Source: Cryobacterium sp. SO2 (GTDB taxonomy: Bacteria > Actinomycetota > Actinomycetes > Actinomycetales > Microbacteriaceae). From it: a DNA stretch of 64,000 bases. The DNA is taken from contig NZ_CP117849.1 of NCBI RefSeq assembly GCF_026151165.2, forward strand, positions 1-64,000, in the 5' to 3' direction. Both the position numbers and the translations under genes were made by a program. Positions within the stretch are counted from its first letter, which is position 1; each line of letters opens with the position of its first letter. This document shows positions 27,898-35,244 of the stretch, in pieces. The notes under the pieces were generated by a model that had not been told where the DNA came from, did no database searches, and saw nothing but the letters and a program-made list of their open reading frames with translations.

Positions 27898-28293
27898 TCA
27901 GTCCGGCGAGTCGGAGGCGGTGTTGTCTACCGTGACCTCGATCATGTCCCGGCCCGCGGTGGTGATGGCGAGGTCGAGGTACTGGATGACAAATCGATCC
28001 GACTGGTAGGCGCTGTGGCCCAGTGACTCGGCGAAGTCGTTTGCGTGGGCGGGGGAGTCGAACCTGACGAGGCGCACACTCGTTGATTCCGCAGCCTTCT
28101 CGCATCCGTTCAGGTCCTCGCAGACCGTGTCCGACACATCCATTGGCGACTCTGAATCGCGCAGGAGGTAGACCTCGGACGCGAACCCGTCGAGCGGATC
28201 GAGGCTGGCCCGGGGGTCGACGTACGCGCAGGACGACAGTGCAGTGACAGCCAGTGCCAAGAGCACGGGGAGAAAGACCCGACGGTTCTGCAC
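27898..28293 (-). CDS. Putative lipoprotein, function unknown
   Basis: A 131-residue protein with a lipoprotein signal peptide: basic start, hydrophobic core and lipobox LSSC with Cys22. The mature part is acidic, has two further Cys (about 58 and 64, possibly a disulfide), and contains RLVRFDSPAHANDFAESLG, which looks like a small alpha/beta fold. GTG 28293 follows a GGGGGAA stretch. I do not recognise a family. It stands alone between tRNA-Leu and divergent pgl. Confidence 0.7.
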   Translation of the reverse strand: MQNRRVFLPVLLALAVTALSSCAYVDPRASLDPLDGFASEVYLLRDSESPMDVSDTVCEDLNGCEKAAESTSVRLVRFDSPAHANDFAESLGHSAYQSDRFVIQYLDLAITTAGRDMIEVTVDNTASDSPD

Positions 28294-28355
28294 ATTTCCC
28301 CCAACTAAAGTGCTCAGTGATAAGTTTTGCGGGCTGCGACGACGGCATCATTCCG

Positions 28356-28385
28356 TTGAAGCGGGACCTACCGAAGCAATATATA
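28356..28385 (+). promoter_or_regulatory. Candidate promoter of pgl
   Basis: TTGAAG (28356-28361) and TATATA (28380-28385) with 18-bp spacing, 29 bp before the GTG start of pgl. A weak ribosome site (CGGAG) lies between. Confidence 0.5.
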
Positions 28386-28413
28386 TAGAGCCGATCAGAA
28401 ACGGAGCCATCCG

Positions 28414-29139
28414 GTGGCATCAATTGAGAAGTATCAGACCAGTGCCGACGTTGCCGCGGAAGCCGCTCGTTCGGCGATCACGGTGCTGCAGCAGGCCATC
28501 GACACCTTCGGCGAAGCCCGCTGGGTACTCGCGGGCGGCAGCTCGCCAATGAGCGCATACAAGATCATTGTGAACGAGTACGCCGATTCCCTGGACTGGT
28601 CGAAGGTCACCGCCGTCATCGGGGACGAGCGAGCGGTGGCGGTGGATTCGCCCGACTCCAACTGGGGCCAGGTGACGCCGTTGCTGTTCGGCACGCCGCA
28701 GACCTCGACCGTTCGCGGATTGCGCCCCGTCACCGAGCTGGGCGCCGAGATCGCGGCCACCCGGTACAACGAGGACCTGACCGGTCTGGTCGGCGCCACC
28801 GAATCGGCGCCGCGGTTCGACCTCGTTTGGCTGGGCGTCGGCGAAGACGGCCACACCCTGTCGCTGTTCCCCGGCCACCCCGAGTTCAATGAAGGCGACG
28901 AGGCCCTGGTGGTGCCCATTCACAACTCGCCGAAGCCGCCGCCGAACCGCATCACCCTCACCACGAAAGCGCTGACCAACTCTAAGAACGCCGTCATTTT
29001 CGCCACGGGTGCCGGCAAGAAGGACGCACTGGCGCTGGCGCTGAGCGAGAAGACACTGCCGATCGCACGAGTGAGCGCCGTGCTCGAGGCCGCCGGCGCA
29101 GATGTGCGCTGGCTCTTCGACGAGGCTGCAGCGGGGTAG
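28414..29139 (+). CDS. pgl: 6-phosphogluconolactonase
   Basis: Hydrolyses 6-phosphogluconolactone to 6-phosphogluconate, the step before Gnd in the pentose phosphate pathway. The 241-residue protein belongs to the glucosamine-6-phosphate isomerase-like (DevB) type: WVLAGGSSP, VIGDERAV and the catalytic region LGVGEDGHTLSLFPGH are intact. In many relatives it follows zwf-opcA; here it stands alone. GTG 28414 gives the MASIEKYQTS start. Confidence 0.92.
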   Translation: MASIEKYQTSADVAAEAARSAITVLQQAIDTFGEARWVLAGGSSPMSAYKIIVNEYADSLDWSKVTAVIGDERAVAVDSPDSNWGQVTPLLFGTPQTSTVRGLRPVTELGAEIAATRYNEDLTGLVGATESAPRFDLVWLGVGEDGHTLSLFPGHPEFNEGDEALVVPIHNSPKPPPNRITLTTKALTNSKNAVIFATGAGKKDALALALSEKTLPIARVSAVLEAAGADVRWLFDEAAAG

Positions 29140-29256
29140 TTGGTTACGGGGTGGGCGGTGATTGACCGACCTCGGTTCTCAATGGCATCACCGCCACCTG
29201 TTGTACTTCTGTCGCGCGCCTCCCTAGCGTGGAGAGCACCTCTTGAAAGGACCATT

Positions 29257-30186
29257 TTGAAGACCTTCACCATGCCCGGAACCGATATCGTCGCGCCGAA
29301 CGTTGTGCTCGGACTGATGCGCATCGCCGACAAGTCCAACGACGAGGTGCGCGAACTGGTGCGCACGGCCCGCGACGCCGGCATCGACTTCTTCGATCAC
29401 GCCGACATCTACGGCCCGGAGCGGAACGGCTGTGAACGCCGATTCGCCGACGCGATGCAGCTGACCCCGTCGCAGCGGGACGAGATCACGATCCAGACCA
29501 AGACCGGCATCCGGGAGGGGTACTTCGACTTCTCCTATGAGCACATCATCGAGTCGGTCGACGAATCCCTGGCCGCCCTGCAGACCGACCGCATCGACAT
29601 CCTGCTGCTGCACCGGCCCGACGCGCTCGTTGAGCCCGCCGAGGTCGCCCGCGCCTTCGACGAGCTCGAGGCCGCCGGCAAGGTGCGAGCATTCGGTGTC
29701 TCCAACCACACTCCGCGCCAGATCGACCTGCTCAAGAAGTATGTGAAGCAGCCGCTCGTGGCCAACCAGCTGCAGCTCTCGATCACGCACGCGCCGATCA
29801 TCGCGCAGGGAGTCGCGGCGAACATGGCCGGCGAAGAGCAGGCCACCACTCTCGACGGCGGCGGGATCCTGGACTACTGCCGGCTGAACGACATCACCGT
29901 GCAGGCCTGGTCGCCGTTCCAGGCGGGCTTCTTCACCGGTGTCTTCCTGGGCTCACCGGAGTACCCGGAGCTCAACGCGGTCATCGACCGCCTCGCTGCC
30001 GCCTACGACGTGCCCGCCATCGCCATCGCCACCGCGTGGATCACCCGACACCCGGCGCAGATGCAGGTGGTGCTCGGCACCACCAGCCCCGAGCGCGTCG
30101 CTGCGGCCGCGTTGGGTTCGGAGATCCCGCTTACCCGCGCCGAATGGTACGAGCTGTTCCGGGCAGCGGGATACCGGCTTCCCTAA
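29257..30186 (+). CDS. Aldo/keto reductase (YdhF-like)
   Basis: Predicted NAD(P)H-dependent oxidoreductase with a TIM-barrel fold. The catalytic tetrad is present in order: Asp and Tyr of FFDHADIYG, Lys of TKTGI, His of LLHRPD. The C-terminal cofactor pattern (VLGTTSPERVAAA) is also conserved. I chose TTG 29257 (309 residues) because GAAAGG lies seven bases upstream; an ATG at 29272 is a second option. The reading frame continues upstream to 29140 without similarity. The substrate is unknown. Confidence 0.85.
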   Translation: MKTFTMPGTDIVAPNVVLGLMRIADKSNDEVRELVRTARDAGIDFFDHADIYGPERNGCERRFADAMQLTPSQRDEITIQTKTGIREGYFDFSYEHIIESVDESLAALQTDRIDILLLHRPDALVEPAEVARAFDELEAAGKVRAFGVSNHTPRQIDLLKKYVKQPLVANQLQLSITHAPIIAQGVAANMAGEEQATTLDGGGILDYCRLNDITVQAWSPFQAGFFTGVFLGSPEYPELNAVIDRLAAAYDVPAIAIATAWITRHPAQMQVVLGTTSPERVAAAALGSEIPLTRAEWYELFRAAGYRLP

Positions 30187-30219
30187 CCGCGACCGCGCGG
30201 GCGGTCCGGCCGGGCTGAG

Positions 30220-30378
30220 TCAGTCTGCCGGGCCGCCCGAGACGGTGTCGTCGTCGGTCTCGGCCGTGCCGTCGCTCTGCGATCCGTCGGGCAGTGCGTC
30301 GGCCCGGGCCTTCTCCGCGTCGCTGATGTCGGTGGAACCGTCTGGGGTCTTCTCGGTGCTTCCGGTGTCGTGAGTCAT
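30220..30378 (-). CDS. 52-residue acidic hydrophilic protein
   Basis: Short gene antiparallel to its neighbours, starting MTHDTGSTEKTPDGSTDISD and very rich in Asp, Ser, Thr and Gly, with no hydrophobic segment. It appears intrinsically disordered. A TATAGT -10 element ends six bases before the ATG, which supports transcription as a leaderless mRNA. I recognise no family. It lies in the gap between the aldo/keto reductase and an MFS gene. Confidence 0.6.
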   Translation of the reverse strand: MTHDTGSTEKTPDGSTDISDAEKARADALPDGSQSDGTAETDDDTVSGGPAD

Positions 30379-30384
30379 GGCACC

Positions 30385-30390
30385 ACTATA
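30385..30390 (-). promoter_or_regulatory. -10 element of the 52-residue gene (leaderless)
   Basis: Minus-strand TATAGT ends six bases before the ATG at 30378. Confidence 0.5.
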
Positions 30391-30432
30391 GGCAGAGCGT
30401 CTGTCAGTCCCGCGTCCGGCGACGGACCGGGC

Positions 30433-31770
30433 CTAGGCCGTCGGGGTACGCGAGTCGTAGGAGCGGAAGGTCGGGCGCATCCGCACCAGGATCGTCACCC
30501 ACGCGGCGATGACCAGACCGCCGAGCAGTGGCGGGAACCACAGCGCCACCAGCGACGCCAGAATGCCGGAGTACAGGTCGCCCACCCGCGGGCCGCCGCC
30601 CACGACCACGGCGAAGACGCCCTGCAGGCGGCCGCGCATCTCATCGGGTGCTGCCGTGAGCATGATGGTGGAACGGAAGATCGCGCTGACCTCGTCGGCG
30701 GCGCCGGAGCCGGCCAGAGCGGCTGCAGCGATCACCAAAGCGACCACGATTGTGCCCGACCCAGGCTGGCCGAAGAGGCCCAGCTGGGTGGCCAAGATGG
30801 TGAGTCCGAAGACCAGGATGAATCCGCCGAAGGCCGCGATCGCCCGCGACACCGCGAGGCCGTGGTGGTGGATGTGCTGCACCGGGCCGCTGAACAGGGA
30901 CGCCAGAAATGAACCGGCCGCCGTCGCGGCGGTGAGGATGCCGACGGTGACCGGGCCGCCGCCGATGACGGTGGCGCCGATCGCGGGAAACAGCACGATG
31001 GGCCGGCCGAAGGTCATCGCGATGATGTCGACGACGAAGGTCAACCGCACCGTCGGCGCCGAGCGCAGGTAACGCAGGCCGTCGCGCACGGATTCGAGCC
31101 CGGGCCGTGCCGTCGCCACGAGGGCGCCCAGGCGCGGCAGCGTGAAGATGCCCAGGAAGCCAGCGGCGAACAGCACCGCGTCCACGGCGAACGTCGCCGG
31201 AAATCCGACCACGGCCACGAGAACCCCGGCCAGGGCCGGCCCCACGGTCAATTGCAGGCCGCCGGAGATTCCGTTCAGGGCACTGGCCCGCGACACCATC
31301 TCCGGTGGCAACAGCCGGGGGATGACCGCCGCCCTGGTGGCCTGGGAGATCGTGGCCGACATGGTGGTGACGGTGGTGATCACGTAGATCGGCCAGAGCA
31401 ACAGGTGCCCTGACGCCTGGCTCTGCTCGACGAGGGCGAGGATGACCATGCCCAGGATGCAGACCCAGCCGATGATCGCCGACACTATGAGCACCCGGCG
31501 GCGGTCGAAGGCATCCGCCAGCATGCCGCCCCACAGGCCGGCGATGATCATCGGGACCAGTGCGATGCCGCCCACCAGCGACACGGCCAGGGTGGATCGG
31601 GTGATCTCGTAGATCTGCAGGCCGACCGCGACGACGGTCAGTTGCGCGCCGGTGCCGGAGATCACCGAGCCGATCCAGAGCCGGGCGAAGGCGGGGGAGG
31701 CGCGCAGCGGCGACAGGTCGACGAACACCCGGCGGGACGGCTGCTGGGTCTCTGTCGTCTTCGCGTCCAC
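30433..31770 (-). CDS. MFS exporter (EntS-like)
   Basis: A 445-residue major facilitator transporter of the EntS/multidrug type with about twelve spans. The loop 2-3 motif appears as GGMLADAFDRRRVLI, and the second half begins near PRLGALVATARPGLESVRDGLRYLRS, typical of this branch. GTG 31770 is chosen because GAGGAG lies four bases upstream; the ATG at 31884 would add an unrelated 38-residue tail. No regulator or substrate gene is adjacent. Confidence 0.85.
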   Translation of the reverse strand: MDAKTTETQQPSRRVFVDLSPLRASPAFARLWIGSVISGTGAQLTVVAVGLQIYEITRSTLAVSLVGGIALVPMIIAGLWGGMLADAFDRRRVLIVSAIIGWVCILGMVILALVEQSQASGHLLLWPIYVITTVTTMSATISQATRAAVIPRLLPPEMVSRASALNGISGGLQLTVGPALAGVLVAVVGFPATFAVDAVLFAAGFLGIFTLPRLGALVATARPGLESVRDGLRYLRSAPTVRLTFVVDIIAMTFGRPIVLFPAIGATVIGGGPVTVGILTAATAAGSFLASLFSGPVQHIHHHGLAVSRAIAAFGGFILVFGLTILATQLGLFGQPGSGTIVVALVIAAAALAGSGAADEVSAIFRSTIMLTAAPDEMRGRLQGVFAVVVGGGPRVGDLYSGILASLVALWFPPLLGGLVIAAWVTILVRMRPTFRSYDSRTPTA

Positions 31771-31972
31771 GTTTCTCCTCGTTCCGGCGCGCCCGGCCTC
31801 GCCACTCACGGTGTGCGGGGAGGAGATACGGTGCTCTCTCGCCAACTCGAAAGCGGTCTCAACAATTCCCGGGGCCGCATGCACTCCCGGGTCTGGGGCG
31901 GGTGAGGCCCGCCTGTTACTGTCGATTGGTCACCTCGAACCGGGCTGACCCCAGAGTTTTCAAGGAGATCTC

Positions 31973-32440
31973 GTGAACCAGCCACGCATGAACGTCGAGT
32001 CGTTCAACCTCGATCACCGCACCGTCGTCGCGCCCTACGTGCGCCTGGCCGACACCAAGGTGCTGCCGCAGGGCGACGTGATCGTGAAGTACGACGTGCG
32101 CTTCACCCAGCCCAATGTGGCGCACTTGGAGATGCCGGCGGTGCACTCGATCGAGCACCTCTTCGCCGAGCACTCCCGCAACCACTCCAAGCGGGTCATC
32201 GACTTCTCGCCGATGGGCTGCCAGACCGGTTTCTACCTGATCCTGCAGGGTCAGCCGGAGTTCACCGAGGTGCTCGAGCTGATCGAGGCCACCATGACCG
32301 ACATCCTCGGCGCTACGGAGGTTCCAGCCGCCAACGAGGTGCAGTGCGGCTGGGGAGCGAACCACTCCCTCAGCGCCGCGCAGGAGGCCGTCACGGTGTT
32401 CTTGGCGGGCCGCGCGGGCTGGCCCGACGTCACCAAATGA
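31973..32440 (+). CDS. luxS: S-ribosylhomocysteine lyase LuxS
   Basis: Cleaves S-ribosylhomocysteine to homocysteine and DPD, the precursor of autoinducer AI-2. The 155-residue product retains the metal ligands His58, His62 (HSIEH) and Cys125 (QCGWG), and catalytic Cys83 (GCQTG). GTG 31973 follows AAGGAG. It overlaps mtnN by 4 bp, so both steps of SAH breakdown are made together. Whether AI-2 is used for signalling cannot be judged; no Lsr or LuxP genes are present here. Confidence 0.96.
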   Translation: MNQPRMNVESFNLDHRTVVAPYVRLADTKVLPQGDVIVKYDVRFTQPNVAHLEMPAVHSIEHLFAEHSRNHSKRVIDFSPMGCQTGFYLILQGQPEFTEVLELIEATMTDILGATEVPAANEVQCGWGANHSLSAAQEAVTVFLAGRAGWPDVTK

Positions 32441-33192
32441 GCTCCGTCGACGCCCCCGTGATTGTGCCCGCCGCGATCGTCCCCGCCGTCATCATCCTCG
32501 TCGCGATGGAAGAGGAAGCCGCCCCGTTCCTCGCCGCCGCGACGGCCGTGGCGCCCCCGGTGGTTGTCGGCAAGTCCCGGCAGCAGCGCGTCACCCTGGC
32601 CGGGCGTGAGGTGCTGCTCGTGCAGAGCGGTATCGGCCTGGTCAACGCGGCCGGGGCGGCCACATCCGCCATTCTGGCCGCCCGCCTGGTCGATCCGGCG
32701 GCGACGCCACTGGTGATCAGTGCCGGCTCGGCCGGCGGCGTGGGCGTGCAGGTGCGCGTGGGCGAGGTCGTTGTCGGCGGCGATTGCCTGAACAGCGACG
32801 CGGATGCCCGCCCGTTCGGTTACGCCCTCGGCCAGGTGCCGGGCATGCCGGCCCGCTATGCCGGGGCGGCCGCGGCCCTGGACGCCGCCGAATCGCCGGC
32901 CCGGATGCCCGACGGCTCGACCGTGGTGGTGCAGCGCGGGCTCCTGGTCTCCAACGACAAGTTTGTGGGCCCGGAGCTGGCCGAGAGCCTGCGAGTGCTG
33001 TTTCCCGGTGTGCTGGCCACCGACATGGAGTCGGTGGGCATCGCCCAGACGTGCTTCGTGTACGGGGTGCCGTTTGTGGCCATCCGCGGTATCTCGGACC
33101 TGTGCGGACCGGTGGGGGACCACCTCACCCACGTCGACGACGCGGCCGAACGCTCCGCCGTGGTGGTGCTGGAGACCCTCCGCCGGCTCTAA
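32437..33192 (+). CDS. mtnN: 5'-methylthioadenosine/S-adenosylhomocysteine nucleosidase
   Basis: Removes adenine from MTA and SAH; the SAH product S-ribosylhomocysteine feeds LuxS. The 251-residue protein belongs to the PNP/UDP fold: VAMEEEAAPF near the start, SAGSAGG, the substrate-binding ATDMESVGIAQ with catalytic Glu, and the final RGISDL motif. ATG 32437 overlaps the luxS stop as ATGA. The order luxS-mtnN is the reverse of the more common pfs-luxS. Confidence 0.93.
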   Translation: MSSVDAPVIVPAAIVPAVIILVAMEEEAAPFLAAATAVAPPVVVGKSRQQRVTLAGREVLLVQSGIGLVNAAGAATSAILAARLVDPAATPLVISAGSAGGVGVQVRVGEVVVGGDCLNSDADARPFGYALGQVPGMPARYAGAAAALDAAESPARMPDGSTVVVQRGLLVSNDKFVGPELAESLRVLFPGVLATDMESVGIAQTCFVYGVPFVAIRGISDLCGPVGDHLTHVDDAAERSAVVVLETLRRL

Positions 33193-33227
33193 GCCCTCGC
33201 GCGGACACCGCGCGCCGGCGCATCCGC

Positions 33228-33255
33228 CCAACTGTTGCGCACGGGGCACAGTTGG
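33228..33255. repeat. Dispersed palindrome, shortened copy A
   Basis: CCAACTGT (33228-33235) and ACAGTTGG (33248-33255) flank TGCGCACGGGGC. These are the two outer ends of the 65-bp element seen elsewhere in the window with the inner hairpin missing. It lies between convergent mtnN and the alcohol dehydrogenase. Confidence 0.6.
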
Positions 33256-33267
33256 TGCTCGCGGCCA

Positions 33268-34431
33268 TCAGTCGAAGAGGATGATCTGGCGCACGGCGTT
33301 GCCGTCGGCCAGCGTGTCCATGCCCTCGTTGATGTCCTCGAGGCGGATATGGCTGGAGATCAGGCTCTCCACGGGCAGCTTTCCCTCGCGCCAGAGTTGC
33401 GCATAGAAGGGGATGTCGCGCTCGGGCACGGCCGAGCCCAGGTAGCTGCCGATGATGGTGCGGGCTTCGGCGGTGAGGGTGAGCGGTGACACCGCCGCGA
33501 GCTGGTCGGCGCCGGGCAGCCCGACCGTGACGGTGGTGCCGCCGGCCGCGGTGATCGCCACCGCGGTCTCGAAGGCCCGCGGATGCCCGGCCGCCTCGAT
33601 TACGACGTTCGCCCGGATGCCCTGCGCGAGCGCCTCCTCCGGGGTGAAGACCGCCGCCGCGCCGAGGGCGAGGGCCTGGTCGAGTTTCGCCCGCACCGAG
33701 TCGACACCGATGACGCCGGCCACATCGAGGGAGAGCGCCGTGATCAGCGCGGCCATGCCGACCCCGCCGAGACCGACCACGGCGACGGTGTCGGCCGGGC
33801 CCGGCCGGCCGGCGTTGATGACGGCGCCGCCGCCGGTGAGCACGGCGCAGCCGAGTACGGCGGCGATGTCCGGCGGCACGTCGTCGTCGACGGGCACCAC
33901 GGAGAACCGGTTGACCACGGCGTGGTCGGCGAACGCCGAGACACCCAGGTGGTGGTGCACGGATGTGCCGCCCAGGCTCAGCCGCCGCGCCCCGCCGAGC
34001 AGGGTGCCGGCGTTGTTGGCGGTGCTGCCCGGGATGCAGGGCAGTTTTCCGTCGGTGCGGCAGCCGGCGCACTCGCCGCAGCGCGGCAGGAAGGCCATCA
34101 CGACGCGTTGGTCGACCCGGAGATCATCGACCCCGACGCCGAGCTCGACGACCCGGCCGGCCGCCTCGTGGCCGAGCAACATCGGGGTGGGGCGCACCCG
34201 ACTGCCGGTGACCACCGAGAGGTCTGAGTGGCAGAGCCCGGCGGCCTCGATCTTGACGAGGATCTCGCCGGGGCCGGGGCCCTCGAGCTGCAGATCGACG
34301 ATCTGCAGGGGCCGCGACGACCGGTAGGGCCGGGCGGCTGCGGTGGCCGACAGCACGGCCCCGCGGATTGCCAGGGGCGGCCGGGTCGGGGCGGCGGGCA
34401 GGACGGGTGCGACGACGGTGTCGGAATCCAC
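33268..34431 (-). CDS. Zinc-dependent alcohol dehydrogenase (MDR superfamily)
   Basis: A 387-residue medium-chain dehydrogenase. Catalytic zinc ligands appear in GLCHSDLS and GHEAAG, and the four-Cys structural zinc site in CGECAGCRTDGKLPC. The Rossmann motif is GLGGVGMAAL. The long zinc loop places it nearer the NAD/mycothiol-dependent formaldehyde and benzyl alcohol dehydrogenase group than simple ADHs; the substrate is open. The GTG start at 34431 follows GAGGAG. Confidence 0.87.
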   Translation of the reverse strand: MDSDTVVAPVLPAAPTRPPLAIRGAVLSATAAARPYRSSRPLQIVDLQLEGPGPGEILVKIEAAGLCHSDLSVVTGSRVRPTPMLLGHEAAGRVVELGVGVDDLRVDQRVVMAFLPRCGECAGCRTDGKLPCIPGSTANNAGTLLGGARRLSLGGTSVHHHLGVSAFADHAVVNRFSVVPVDDDVPPDIAAVLGCAVLTGGGAVINAGRPGPADTVAVVGLGGVGMAALITALSLDVAGVIGVDSVRAKLDQALALGAAAVFTPEEALAQGIRANVVIEAAGHPRAFETAVAITAAGGTTVTVGLPGADQLAAVSPLTLTAEARTIIGSYLGSAVPERDIPFYAQLWREGKLPVESLISSHIRLEDINEGMDTLADGNAVRQIILFD

Positions 34432-34511
34432 GGTGATCTCCTCGGTGAGTCAGGTGCCCTCAAGTATCCCCGAGTCGTCCGGCGCACGCGAAGCGGGCCG
34501 CGCCACCGGCG

Positions 34512-34577
34512 CAATTGTTGCCGTTCCGGACTTCTGCACCCGGTGTGCCGGGCGCAATTGTCCGCACGGGGAACAGT
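34512..34577. repeat. Dispersed palindrome, copy B
   Basis: A 66-bp imperfect palindrome: outer CAATTGTTGCCG ... CGGGGAACAGT, inner CCGGAC ... GTCCG and central CACCCGGTGTGCCGGG. It lies between the DUF4287 gene (3' end) and the dehydrogenase (5' end). It shares the core with copies C-F. Confidence 0.8.
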
Positions 34578-34599
34578 CAAGGCGCCGCCACCGGGCCAC

Positions 34600-35154
34600 T
34601 CAGGCCGCGTCGTAGGCGCGGTGCAGCCAGTCGAGCACCTCTGGGGTGAGCTCGGCCGGGTCGGCCAGGCGCAGCCGGTGGGTGACCATGCTGTTCCAGC
34701 TGCCGGATGCCTCCAGCACGTCCGCGCCGGCGACGCCGGGCAGTTTGAGGCCCAGGTCGAGCCGGCCGGCGGTGACCTGCACGATGGCGAACTTCTTCGT
34801 GCCCTTGAGCAGGCTGATGTAGGTGTTGGTGGGCGCCAGACTCACCTCGCCGAACTGGCGGGCCAGGGCGAGCAGCGTGTCGAAGGTCTCGCGCCAGTGC
34901 GCCTTGGCGCCGCTGAACTGGGCGGCGACCTTCTCCTCGACGGGCAGCCGCTGGCCGGGAACCTGGCCCAGGGCCGAGACCAGGGCCATCGCATGGCCGG
35001 TACCGAGGCCGTAGTCCTCCTTGAGCCAGGCGACGATGCGGGCGGTCTTCACGTCGGGGCCGAGCAGGCCCTTCGCCGCCGCCGCGGCCAGGAAATCGTC
35101 GGGGCCGAGGCCGGTCTTGGCCTTGATGGTGTCCAAATAGGCCTGGGAGGTCAT
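34600..35154 (-). CDS. DUF4287 / DUF5655 domain protein
   Basis: A 184-residue cytoplasmic protein. Residues about 1-55 (AYLDTIKAKTGLGPDDF ... TARIVAWLKEDYGLGTGHAMALV) match the DUF4287 helical domain; the C-terminal ~110 residues (LLKGTKKFAIVQV, HRLRL, WLHRAYDAA) match DUF5655, a possible transport- or nucleic-acid-associated fold of unknown role. ATG 35154 follows GAGGAG. No functional context is given by the neighbours. Confidence 0.75.
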   Translation of the reverse strand: MTSQAYLDTIKAKTGLGPDDFLAAAAAKGLLGPDVKTARIVAWLKEDYGLGTGHAMALVSALGQVPGQRLPVEEKVAAQFSGAKAHWRETFDTLLALARQFGEVSLAPTNTYISLLKGTKKFAIVQVTAGRLDLGLKLPGVAGADVLEASGSWNSMVTHRLRLADPAELTPEVLDWLHRAYDAA

Positions 35155-35244
35155 GGGGCTCCTCATACTCAGTGAGAACTGTGCAATTAACGTAGCAGGG
35201 CCACCCATCCGTGAAGAAGGGCGGCCCTGCTGCTGGTTGATGCG

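Noticed and set aside
31771..31972. Spacer between the EntS-like MFS gene and luxS inspected for an SAH riboswitch.
   Set aside because: I could not find a convincing SAH-aptamer core or pairing; only a ribosome site before luxS is supported.
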